Both the position numbers and the translations under genes were made by a program. A stretch of DNA of 64,000 bases from Dermatophagoides farinae (lineage: Eukaryota; Arthropoda; Arachnida; Sarcoptiformes; Pyroglyphidae). Positions 49,084 to 60,900 of the stretch are shown one piece after another. The notes beneath the pieces are model-generated. The model had not been told where the DNA came from and searched no databases. It saw only the letters and a program-made list of their open reading frames with translations. The stretch covers positions 1,488,001-1,552,000 of the forward strand of contig NC_134682.1 of assembly GCF_024713945.1 (NCBI RefSeq). Direction: 5' to 3'. The number at the start of each line of letters is the position of its first letter. Position 1 is the first letter of the stretch.

Positions 49084-51423
49084 CCATCATCATTTCATGG
49101 CTTAGTTGAAGATAAATTTATCTAGTTTTATGCAACGATTACGATGGATCAACCATCTATCTAATAGGTTGGATATGAAAAGTCAATACACACTATCATT
49201 TGTAAAGAACCATGAACGATACGAAAAATCAATTTTGTTTTTTCTAAATTCTATTTATGTCACCATATAGTGGATAGTTAGTATTTGCCAATAGTTGTTG
49301 TTGTTGTTGTTCTGTAGTGAGAAAAAAAAATTCACTTGAGGTAATTTGTCAAAAGACGTTTTTTGTTGTTGTTGTTGTTGTTGTTGTTTAGTCGCATTTT
49401 GACTGAATATATAGTTTTATAATATATTGAAATGTAAAATGAAGATGTTATATACAATGGTTGTTGTCGTGTTTGTTGATCGTGTGTCCCTATTTTTTTA
49501 GATTATTTTGTTCCAAGTTTGAATTTAATTTCGTTTTTGTTGTTGTTGTCGTTGTTGTTATCGTCCTTTTTTGCAGTAAATTTAAACATAAAGAAAGAAA
49601 TGAGCTAGATTCATCCATAGGCTAACAATTTGGCCAGAATCTTATTATTATTCGTGTATGTATGGATGAATGATTGAAATTCAAAATTTAAAAGCTTTTG
49701 GTAAGAGAGAGAGAAAGAGAGAAAAGAATGAATTTAAAAACAAACAATAATTCTTTTTTTTTCTGTCTTCGATTCTTTTTGTTTCCATTATTCTGAAATT
49801 CTTTATGGTTTTTGGAATTTCCAAATAATTGTGAAAATCATTATTTTTTCTCTTGATTTTTTGTTGCCGTTGACAATGTTTATTATGATCAGAAAAGATC
49901 ATTACATTGTTCATCTGATTTGCTGTTCTTTTTTTTTGTTTCGATTTCGCATATTTCTTCTCCTATTTCTCATTTACCATTTCACGATTGTTGATTTGTT
50001 ACAATTTAATCTTCAGATTTCATCATCATCATCATCAGAATTTTTCATGTAATTTGATTTGATTTTATTTATTTTCAATTTTAAATTAGCAAACGAAATT
50101 CTACCTCACACAAATACCTAAAAAAAACGAAAATCAACGTGATTGTGATATAAATAGATAGATAGATTGTTTGTTTGTCTGTTTGGATTTTTCTCATCAT
50201 TCGAAGAATCTTCGCCTGTATATACTAAGAATCGGCATCATTATCATTATTAGATTTCCGTTGAAAATACCGAACTGAATTAAATTTGGAATCAAAGAAA
50301 AAAAAATCGAAATCGAAACGATCATTGAGAAATGATGGAGAAATATTTGTGAAATAACTAACTAAGCAAAGAAACGAAATAACGAAAATGAAATGAAATC
50401 AGAACGGTGAAAAAAAAAGCAAAAACGAAAGAAAGAAAAAAGATTTGCCATTTCGTTTTTTATTTTATTTTATTTCATCTTTCTTCTTTTTTTCACAAAA
50501 AATAAAATCCATTCGAAACGAGCAAAAGCAAAAAGTCAATTTTGTTGTTGTTGTTGTTGATTTTTTTTTATAATTAGACTTTTTTCCGAAAAAAAAGTCA
50601 ACAACAACAACAACAACAAGATGAAAACAAAAATCACTCAAACATGATGATTCCTTCTACCCATTGCATTTAATGTTTTTCCGGACATTCTCACTTAATT
50701 CTTGTGTGTGTGTGTGTCTCGTTCTAGTAACAACAACAACAACAGAATTCCGATAATTGAGTTACAAACATTCGATACATGTATTCATTCGTTCATTCAT
50801 TCATGGTAACAAAATCTTTAAATCGAGTTTTAAATATACAACAAATTCAGATTTAAAATACACATTGATGTTGATGATGAAAATTGTAATTTGTTGTCGA
50901 TTTAAATCTTTTTTTTTTGCCCATTAATAATGCTACTATAATGCCCAGAAAAAAAAGGACACAGAATATTCCACACTGTTGTTTATTATTGTTGTTGTTG
51001 TTGATTTAATCGGGAAAAAAAATTCTGTTTTTTCACTCTTTCTTTTTCAACTAATCTTGATTTTCAACCATTTTGACAATGAATTAAATGATTTTTATCA
51101 TGAAAAAATAAACCATATCTGATCATATAGCCTGATGGCTTGTTTAAATTCCGAATGGAATTTTTTTTTTCGTACACACAAAAAAAACTCATACCATACA
51201 GAACAATGATGATGGTTTTGAAAACATCTATTGTAGATTTGTATTCAAATCATGGATCATCATCATCATCATCATCATCATTGATTCAATTCACTTCATA
51301 TCTTTTAACCAAATCTAAATAGATATTGTATATGTGTGTGCATTTTGCATTGTGTGTGTGTGTGTATGTGTGTTGTCATTCTCACCAGTCATAATTATCA
51401 TTATCACATCACATCATTTTTGA

Positions 51424-51454
<31 letters not shown>

Positions 51455-52979
51455 GTTGATCATCAAACAACATTATTGTGGCAGGAAGGAAGTGTTGTTC
51501 ATTCATTCGATTCAATTCAATTCAATAAGATTCGATTCAAAAAAAAATAAAAAAAAAGAAAAAGAAAAATTCCTTATTCTTATTTGAAATTGTACAATTC
51601 ATTCATTCATTCATTTATAGTCATCAAACATTCACACACACACACACACACACACATATGGTGAGAAATAAAAATGAACATTTCACATCTGATATAACCA
51701 CACACACATAACACAAGTCTATCATTTGAATTTATTCGTTTTTTTTCTCTCTCTCTCTTCGTTATTCATTGTTATTGCTCGCACACACCCACACACACAT
51801 ACACACAAAAAAACACCCATATCGATGTTAACTCGATTCTTTTCCAAATGTTTGTTCCATTATCATTAAAATGTTGAATTGGGCCAATTCATTCATTCAT
51901 TCATTCGTTCGTTCGTTTTTTTTTCATACAAGAATTCTTATAAATAGATTTTATTATTATAAATCATCATCATCATCATCATCATAAGCGAAAAAAAAAC
52001 GAATCAGCCACTGATGATTATGATGATGATGATCATCATCATCAGTTTCATTACAAATAACTCGTTCCATTCTTATTTCCAAAAAATTTCTTTCCATCCA
52101 TCCATCCATCCATCCACACATACACACACACACAAAATAACAACAAGAACAAATTGAGTTTTCAACGGCTAGGCAACAATATAAGGGGATGAATAAATGA
52201 ATGAATGAATGAATGGTGGGCATAAATAAAAAAAAATGTAGTGGGCCCAGCAGCCATCCATCCATCCATCCATTCATTTTTTTCCATTCCATAATCATTT
52301 GATTCTTTTTCTCTCATCCATTATTCTCTATCTCTCTCTCTCTCTCTCGTTCACTTATATAAAGTACACATTGATATAAGTCCAAGGTTTTTATTTTCAT
52401 TTATTTATTTATATTTATTTTCATTTTTCATATTTCATATAGTTACTCATCATTTCTTTTTTTTCTTGTTATTTTTTCCCTATTCCCTGGATGATGATGT
52501 CATCTAATGTATGTGATGATACTCATTATTGATCACCATCATTTCCATCATTGATGACGACATACATAAGTGAATTTCATTAAATCATCAACCAATATAT
52601 AATATTGATGATGATAGTGGAAGAAACTTAAATTTCATATTTTTTTTGTTTTTGTTGTTGTTTTTTTTTTTGCTTCACAACTACCGCTAAAATAACCACC
52701 ACCGCTAGAATAATAATCATCATTATTTTGGGTACCGATTTTTTCCATAAAATTTTTTGTCTTTTTCATCATCGACAGCGGCAGCGGCAGCAGTGTAGCC
52801 GTAATATAATAATGATGATGATTATAATAATAATAATAATCATCATCATCATATATCGTTCCACGAAAAAAAAAACCATTTTTAACAAATGAAATAAGAA
52901 AACCAAAGTAAACCACATTTGGAAGGAGCAAAGAAACAAAAACAAAACATATCATAACTACCCTTTATTTTTCATTTCT
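48573..52979. other. Upstream region or intron of the dpr-type gene; no feature recognised
   Basis: The dpr-type exon at 48572 starts after a good polypyrimidine-AG acceptor, so transcription begins further right and this stretch is probably intron. Content is A/T-rich with (TTG)n, (ATC)n, (CATT)n and GT runs. A segment at about 52680-52850 has higher GC and reads on the minus strand through TAAAAAVDDEKDKK in one frame, but I cannot connect it to a gene. Confidence 0.45.
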
Positions 52980-53015
52980 TTATTTTCCCTTTCTCGTACT
53001 TGAAATATATGTACA

Positions 53016-53183
53016 GAATGAAATAGAATAATAGAAAATTTGAAAAAAAATCATTGAGATAATGGGAAAATTATTCTTTAATTGAATGGCTGCTGCTGCT
53101 GCTTCTGCATGATGATGATGAAATATCAAGGAAAACATGGCTAAAAGCAATAAAACCAAAAAAAATGAAAATGAAAAAGTCAT
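53016..53183 (-). CDS. Candidate signal-peptide exon (possibly of the dpr-type gene)
   Basis: A minus-strand frame opens with MTFSFSFFLVLLLLAMFSLI followed by FHHHHAEAAAAAIQ, which looks like a secretory signal with a small-residue cleavage region. A GTACGA at about 53000 would leave one base, the phase that the dpr-type exon at 48572 needs. No homology supports it, the donor is not strong, and phase agrees one time in three by chance. A different short secreted protein, or no gene at all, remains possible. Confidence 0.3.
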
Positions 53184-53816
53184 TTATTCAATCAAATAAT
53201 TATCACACACACACACCCACACACAGGCATGCAGGCACGCACACAAAGACATTGTCAACAAACATCATTTCATTTGGGTAGAATATTTATTGAACTATAG
53301 TTTAGTTATAGTTTTCTTTGATTATTATTATTGTCTTGTTTTGTTTCTGGTAAGAAAACTCGATGAGAAATTATCATCATCAAAAGATTGTTTTCACACA
53401 AACAAACTTTGCAAAAACAAGATTGGAAATAAAACTTGCAAACTATAAGCAAAAAAAAAAAAAAATTCTCACTCTCTCACTCAAACAACCATATTCTTGT
53501 TGGCTCTAGGGTCTAGTTTAATGCGTGTGTGTGTGTGTGTGTGTGTGTATTTGGTTTTTGTTTATTTCTCGGGTTATATTATGTGATTGTGATTTGATTC
53601 GATTCCAGTCGAAAAAATCCGGAATAAACAAACTTTTTTTCTTTCTCTCTCTCTCTCTCCCACACACACACTCTGTTATTTTTATACAACAACAAACATT
53701 CATCATTGGACCAAAAGAGAGGAGAGAAAAAACAACAACAACAACAACAACAATACAATGACAATTATTTGGTATCCATATACATATAATTCACCGTTTG
53801 TATATACATTCATTTA

Positions 53817-53851
<35 letters not shown>

Positions 53852-56113
53852 CAAGAACAAGTTTAGTTCCGTTTTTATTTTTTGTTCTTGAAGAAGGAAA
53901 AAAAACAATATAGATCCAAACAACAACAACAACAACAACAACGAGGAAAAAAAATAAGTAAGTCAAAAAATAACGAACAAACGAACGAACGAACAGAAAA
54001 AAAGCCAAAGGATATGAGTGGAGAAGAAAAAAAAATCCATGCATTATGGTCATAACAAACAAACAAACAAAACACGAAAAAAAAAAACGAACATAAATAA
54101 ACAAAAACCCTGTATATGCATGCAAAAAGAAAAATTGCAAGAAAAAAAAGAGTCATAGTATTTTGGACACTTGGTCACGTCTTGGTGACAAATTGTTTGT
54201 TTGTTTGTTTGTCGAAAGAAAACGAAAAAATGCATCCATCTTATGTTGTGTGTGTGTGTGTGTGCGTGTGTGTTTGAGTTTTTCTTTGGGTTTTTTTTTC
54301 ATCTCTTCTTATTCATTCATTTTTCTCTTTCTGGAATATTTTTTTTTTTTGGACTTGAAGTGAATAGAATGGGAAAAAAAAGGAATGGAAGGTTTTTATT
54401 ATCATTATTATTATTATTATTGCACATTAGAATGAACAACAACAACAACAACAACAACGGAAAGATATTCTGGTATTCTGGAAACCTAGAAAAATGAATT
54501 TTTTTTCCTGAATCACTTTTTTATATGCATACTAAAAAACTTGATTTTCAAGTATTTCACAATGATTTTTATTTCGTTGTTATGTAAGTGTGTGTGTGTG
54601 TGCGTGGGAAATTGTGTGGGTGGATGGATGGTGGACGATTGAATTGAGTGATAACTTTTTTTTCCAGTCTGACTTTTTCACCATTCTACAGTCATGGTGA
54701 TTGTGATAATGGTAATAATTCAATATAAAAAAACCACACAAATGGATTAGATCAAATCATAATGGTGAATAAAAAAAAATTTTCCGGTTTGTTGGAAAAA
54801 AGTTTTTTTTTCTATTTCATATTTTTTCGGTTTAATTTTTTTTTGTTCGGAATAATAAATACATGTGTGGATAGTGTACGGTTTCATGGCAGCCATAAAT
54901 CTAATTTAATCTTCATTATATCTGATTTAATTATAAAAAAACAGAAAGAGGCCATATACATACAGACATGATTCTTATCTCATATCATACAGCCACCCAC
55001 ACACACAGACATTCAGATATAAAAAATCAATATTCATCATCATCATCAACAACAACAACAACAACAAAAAACATTATTATGAAAAGAAAAAAAAAATTCG
55101 ATCGAATTATGATTGCGGTCTGTAGTTAAGTAGTCATAGTAGTAGTGGTAGTTCCGAACGAATTAGTCCGTTTTTTTTTTTTGGTTATGGTTCGTTTGTT
55201 CATTTATAAAATCATCATCATCATCAATCATCAGCATCATAATTCGTGGATCGAAATTCAAAATAGAAAACTTAATTTAACTTGATGATGATGATAATTT
55301 AGAATGAAACAATTTTGCAGAATATGAAAATTAAACGAAATAAAAAAAAATGAGAAAAAAAAACAATAAAAACAGCAGCAAGTTGTGAACAATTTTTTCT
55401 GTTGTTGTTGTTTTGTTTTGTTGGACTGCTGCTGTTTTGGCTATGAAATAAATCATAAATCAAAATGATTCTATGCATTGAGTTGACGAATCACCAGTTC
55501 AAAAAAAAATTTTAAAATGGAAAGAATTAAAAAAAAATCAAATCAAATGATAAATGTTCATGGTTGAAACAAGAGAATTTTCTACCGCCTGACTGTCTTT
55601 GTTTGTGTTATTATTATTATTATTACTACCAGCGATTCTTATTGGAGTTTCAAATTTAAATTTAACCAATTTTTTTGTTTTGTTTGCAGGTTACCATTGA
55701 ATTTTCCATGTCCCAATATGAATTGGAGGATTTTTGTCCATTTTGTTTTGTAGTAATATAAAATTTCCAAATTAGTATTTTTCTGACATTACGAAACACA
55801 TTCCGGACATATTATTTATTCCGGACAAAAGAAAAAAAATTCTGGCCATTAAATGGTGGATCACAATAATATCAAATCAAATTGAAATGAAATTGAATTT
55901 GTTTTTTTTTTGTTCCCATTCATAAATTGATTGAAAATTTTAAAAAAACAAAAGAAGAAAATAACGTTAAACGTTAATGGAATAAATTCAATTGAAAAAC
56001 AAATTTGCCGTGTGTCCATCGATGCATCATCATGATGAGATGCAAAACACACGCGCACACGCATACAGAGAAAACCAAATTATTTATAATGAAAAGTGAA
56101 AAAATAATGATTA
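53184..56113. other. Repeat-rich noncoding DNA
   Basis: Contains a (GT) tract at 53820-53850, (CAA)n, (TTTG)n and homopolymer runs. Overlapping open frames on both strands are simple-repeat translations. The last ~50 bases (56065-56118) recur inside the adjacent Copia-type element. Confidence 0.55.
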
Positions 56114-56118
56114 AATTG

Positions 56119-56161
56119 TGTTGCATCAAGTTGACTATAACACTATGACACCATGAGTGGC
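56119..56161 (+). repeat. Truncated 5' LTR
   Basis: These 43 bases are identical to the first 43 bases of the 3' LTR at 57798, after which similarity breaks off into a short CATGGTCA-like stretch and then host-like sequence. It starts TG directly after the AATTG target repeat. Confidence 0.8.
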
Positions 56162-56242
56162 GCATGGTCACGCACACAGAGAAAACCAAATTACGTCTCT
56201 TGTTATAATGAAAAGTGAAAAATAATGATTAAATTAACGAAC

Positions 56243-56693
56243 ATGAATGCAGCGTCAATCAGAACACCAGTTGAGACAGAAACCAAAGTTACTGAAACAT
56301 TTGTTTTCGGACAAGTGGTGAAGTATGATGGGAGTAATGTCAAAGCTTGGATAAACGGTTCGTTCAGCATTCAATGCTTCATCATCATCAGCAACAATCA
56401 TTATCATATTATGGACAGGGTAAACAATTTAAATGCATCTTCTGTTTTTGTTGAATACATCTTATTGTTGTTGTTGTTGTTTGTAGTAGTTCAACGAAAG
56501 TTCACGTTGTGTCATCACAATTGCTTTACTTCCACGTCCGAAGTTTGATCGGTTGGCGGATCGCTTGGCATCCCGTGATAAGGTCACGATGAAAGATATC
56601 GTCAATGCGTTTGTGGAAGAAGACGAGAAGGCGAAAGCTGATTTATTGTCGAATAAATCAGTTGACATCTATTGTGTTCAACAAAAAGACTAA
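56243..56693 (+). pseudogene. Copia-type gag fragments
   Basis: A frame starting MNAASIRTPVETETK contains VVKYDGSNVKAWING, resembling the N-terminal Trp-containing segment of Copia gag (UBN2/retrotran_gag type). It is broken by about 60 bases of host-like sequence (56370-56428). A second piece, in a different frame, reads FDRLADRLASRDKVTMKDIV and then NAFVEEDEKAKADL, like the gag region before the zinc knuckle, and ends at TAA 56691-56693. The zinc knuckle is not seen. The two pieces do not form one open frame. Confidence 0.65.
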
Positions 56694-57080
56694 TTTTTTT
56701 TTCACTAATTCATTATGAACACCATTGTATATAACCTCGAATCTGTTTGTTCTGATCTTTTTGTTTATCATCATAATAATAATTCCTAAATAGTTACAGC
56801 AATAACAGCAACAACATCTGAAGAATGTTGCTGTCGGAAAATTCCAATGTAATCTGATCTCAACAACAACAACAACAACAACAAAAAGTTTGTCCAAAAA
56901 TACCAAAAATTTTCTTTTCGAATGAAGAATAACAACAACAACAAAAACGGAAGAATCGGAAATTGTTTATATCCATTGTTGATGTTCTTGTGGTGATTAT
57001 CAGCTTGGTTTTTGTTTCATTATTCTTTTTTTTTTGGTTAGAAATGCTTTAATCCGATTCATCCGTCGACGACAATCCAT

Positions 57081-57620
57081 ATGCTTTTCGACAATGGTGT
57101 AATGCGTTTGTTTTGTTTACAAAATGACATTGATCACATGGTCAATCGCTCATCTCATTCACACAGTGTGTGTACTTCAGTTTGTCACGCTGTTTGTACC
57201 ATGCTTGAATCGACCAACACGCCCCACCATCTTTGGGTTGAGACTATGGGAGCCGCCATATATTTGAATAATATATCGGTGAAGGATGGCGATACTTCCC
57301 CATATGAATTATTCTTTGGTCGTTCACCATCACAGTATCACTATCGATCGTCAGGTTGTGTCGTCAATCATCAACAACCATCATCGAAGTGTTTATCAAA
57401 TCGTATTTACCGTAATAGAAGTGTTGATCATTTGCCATCATCGTCTTCATCATCATCATCTACATTCATTCGATCTGTCGTTAGTGATAGCGAATTGAAT
57501 CGTATTGATTCCTTCAATTGTATTGATCGTCATGATCTTGGAAATAGTGAGTGGATTGCAGTTAATCGTAAATCTCGAAAAAAACAATCGTCGTATTATC
57601 ATTCTCGGAAATGTCTCTAG
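57081..57620 (+). pseudogene. Copia-type integrase fragment
   Basis: The frame includes VCHAVCTMLESTNTPHHLW, then VETMGAAIYLNNIS and SPYELFFGRSP, matching the end of the integrase core and following segment of Copia polyproteins (the pattern A..A.Y..N....., TPYE..F.R.P). The upstream catalytic residues of the integrase core are absent. After SSGCVV the frame runs into a Ser/His-rich stretch and stops at 57620, without any reverse transcriptase. Confidence 0.75.
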
Positions 57621-57797
57621 AACATCAAGGCTGATGCATATTGCTTATTCATTTGTTTGCTCACCTTGTTTGTCTCTCATCTTTGTCATTTACTGTCGTC
57701 ATACAAATCTTTAATGGTATTGTTTTTGTTTTCTAAACTCATTTCTTAAAAATTGTATCTTAGTGATCTTTAACGTGTCATAGTAAACAGGGGAGAT

Positions 57798-57950
57798 TGT
57801 TGCATCAAGTTGACTATAACACTATGACACCATGAGTGGCTGGTTTTTTGTCATGGTCATTCAATGTTGTTTTTCATGTTTGTTTGTTAATATGCTTATA
57901 TATAAATGTTTTTTCATTGAATAAAATTGTGATGATTATTAAAATCTACA
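57798..57950 (+). repeat. 3' LTR, about 153 bp
   Basis: Begins TGTTGCATCAAG right after the purine tract and ends AAAATCTACA before the AATTG target repeat. It contains a TATA-like TATATATAAATG near 57898 and AATAAA near 57920, as an LTR should. Its first 43 bases equal the truncated 5' copy. Confidence 0.8.
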
Positions 57951-57955
57951 AATTG

Positions 57956-60900
57956 AAAAGATAAAATAGAAATTAAATTTTAAATGAAAATGAATACAAC
58001 AACAACATCATCATCATCATCATCATCATCAGCAACAATCATTATCATATTATGGACAGGGTAAACAATTTAAAACAACAGTAGTTACGACTCAATTTAG
58101 GTTTCATTCATTCATTCATTTAGTATTGTGTTCAACAAAAAGTTTTTTTTTTCACTAATAATTCATTATGAACACCATTGTATATAACCTCGAATCTGTT
58201 TGTTCTGATCTTTTTGTTTATCATCATAATAATAATTCCAAAATAGTTACAGCAACAACATCAACAACATCAACAACAACAACAACAACAAAAAGTTTGT
58301 CCAAAAATACCAAAAATTTTCTTTTCGGATGAAGAATAACAACAACAAAAACGGAAGAATCGGAAATTGTTTATATCCATTGTTGATGTTCTTTTTTTTT
58401 GTTTCTTTTTTTTTTTTTTGGTTAGAAAAACTTGAAATCCATATGCTTTTCTGGAACTTTTTTTTCTGTAAATTACGTCGTCGTCGTCGTAGTGGTCGTC
58501 TTAGATTGAATTAAATCATTCATCATATAAAAGCGACAAATTCGTCAAAACAAAATGTTTTTCCTTGTTTGTTTGTTGTTGTTGTGTTGTTGTTGTGTTG
58601 TTGTTGAAAATCAACAATCACATACATCATATAATGAAATTGAGCAAAGAATCGTTATAATGAAGAATGCCAAAAACAAGAAAAAAGATCAAAGCCAAAG
58701 TATTTTGTTTATATAATACAGAAAAACAGTAACAACAACAACAACAGCACAGCACATAGTAGAAATATAAATGATTGACGATTTTTGTTCGATCAACAAA
58801 ACCAAAAGTTTCAATCGACTTATGGCAAACAAACAACAATCAGAATACAATTATAAATTGAAATGATGTAATTGTAGACAAAAAAAAGCTACATTTTTTT
58901 CAGTTGAAAATTGATCATTTTTCTTTTTCTGTCGGTCTGTCGAGATGACACACACACACACACACAAACACATATAAAACGTACGTGTCTATCTCTCTAT
59001 CACACACACACACTGTTTAATGTGTCTATGAGTTGGGATTCCGGTTTCAATTTTTCCATTTGAAAAAAAACGTTTTACACATATATAGATTATTACTAGG
59101 GTATATGATGGTGATTGAAAATCCTTCCGATTATGATCCACTGACTGATCCATTTTTTTTCTCTGTAGTCGTCGTCGTCGTCATTTTTTTTCTCATTTTA
59201 TTGAAATCATAATTGTAGTATCGATAACAATGTTTTAAATGTTCTACAGCATTATATGATTCAATAAATCATAATATTATGAATGTGTGTGAATAATAGA
59301 ATTATCGATCGATTGTAGAGAGGAAAACAAAAAATTCATTCACGAATCGTACGGTATCGTTGTTGTTGTTGTATAAATTGGTTATATTCAAGCCTGAATT
59401 TATAGTGCACAAGACAATTGTAATAATAATAATAATAAAAAAATCAATATTTATCCTGGATGAGAAAATTTTTTCCTTTTTCAATCGTCATTGTCGTGAT
59501 TGGCTTTATTATATTCGCCATTCGTATTTTTCGTACTTTTGTCGGCTTTATGTATTCATTGTCGCCCCCTTTGGCACACCATTAAAATTGGTACAAAGTT
59601 TCAGAAAAGCCATAGAAAACACACAAAGCCAATCTATAAATGAGAGAAGCTAAAACTTTTCAAGGCGACCCGTGAAAACAGTGCAAGAAAATAGAAAAAA
59701 AAACTTGCATTCGATCGTATATCAGTAATAGTGATCAATTGTGTTAGTTAGAGTGACCAATGGATAGCTAGATGGATTGATTCCATTGAATTTGTTTTGT
59801 TTTTTATTACATAAAATTTTTGTATCAAATTAATAGTGTGTGTGTGTGTGTGTGTTGTCCATTGAATGGAGAAAAAAATATCGATTCAACTAGCCACAAT
59901 AATAACACATTAATAAAATGAGAAAAAAAATATTGAAAAAATAATTTCAATTCTTCAATATTTCAAAGGCCACTGAACATCATCATCAAATCCAAATCAA
60001 CATTTGGCGCAAACAACCAGAAATGGTCCATCAATAACCAAAAAAAAGTCCAGACGGCTCACTATCTATTATTACAAGAAATAAAGATGAAGAATCGTTT
60101 TTTGGTCAGATTTTCGTTTTCGTTTTTTTTGGCTAGCCTATCTTAATATATATGCATCACTTGATTCATTCATTCATTCATTCAAGAAAATTAGAATGTT
60201 TTTTTTCAAGTTGCTGTCCATAAGAAATATGGTTAACCAGAATGAAAACAAAAAAATAACAAGATGACGCCAAAATAAAGTGAAAACCAAGTGATCCAAA
60301 AAAAAAAAAAAAAAGATTTGGTCCATCCCCAATAACAGTGGTGGTGGGAAAGAAAAAAAATTCTTCTGGTTATTCAAATTAGATATTTCTCAATAACTTT
60401 GTGCGTGTGCATGTGTGTGTGTGTGTTTAAATGTTATTTTTGTCTATTTGAAGCTTTTTTAAAAATGATATTCTTGACGAAAATTGGCAACAGAATTTTT
60501 TTTTCTTACAAAAAAAAAAACATGAAATTTTTTGAAACTGAAAAATGAACAACAAAACAAACTATGCATTTTGAATAAAAATGAGTTTCATCGTCATACA
60601 CACACACAAACACACACACACACACAGACATGATATCGGTCATGTTTCTTTTTTCTTTTTCGGTTATGAAAAGTTACGACAACAAGAAACGGAAAAGAAA
60701 ATAACGTTATGCTCACTTGAATTTTTGTGGTGTCAACCACCACCACCACCACCACCGCACACACACGCACAAAAAAGCCAACGAACCGATTCATCCAATA
60801 ACTCTTCAAGATTGAATTTTTGAATAATAAAAAAAAAATTTGTGCGACAAAAAAAAATAAAATAAAAAAAAACCGAAAAATAAAAATTCATTCATCATTC

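Larger units (their letters stand above)
56119..57950 (+). mobile_element. Rearranged, non-autonomous Copia-type LTR retrotransposon
   Basis: The element is bounded by TGTTGCATCAAG at the left and CTACA at the right, flanked by the direct repeat AATTG (56114-56118 and 57951-57955), a 5-bp target-site duplication as expected of Copia/Ty1 elements. A purine tract (AACAGGGGAGA, 57786-57796) precedes the 3' LTR. Inside are a gag fragment and an integrase fragment in the usual gag-then-integrase order, both on the plus strand. Protease, most of integrase, reverse transcriptase and RNase H are missing. The 5' LTR is reduced to about 43 bases, and the interior contains pieces that match the flanking host DNA. 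At 1.8 kb it cannot be autonomous. Confidence 0.8.

Noticed and set aside
53814-54235. Overlapping minus-strand frames rich in Phe, Val and Leu
   Set aside because: They arise from A-rich and (CA/CAA) repeats and overlap each other in different frames.
59360-59653. Plus-strand frame of 97 residues in less repetitive sequence (APFGTPLKLVQSF)
   Set aside because: Not low complexity, but no recognisable family, no splice partners and no promoter; insufficient support.
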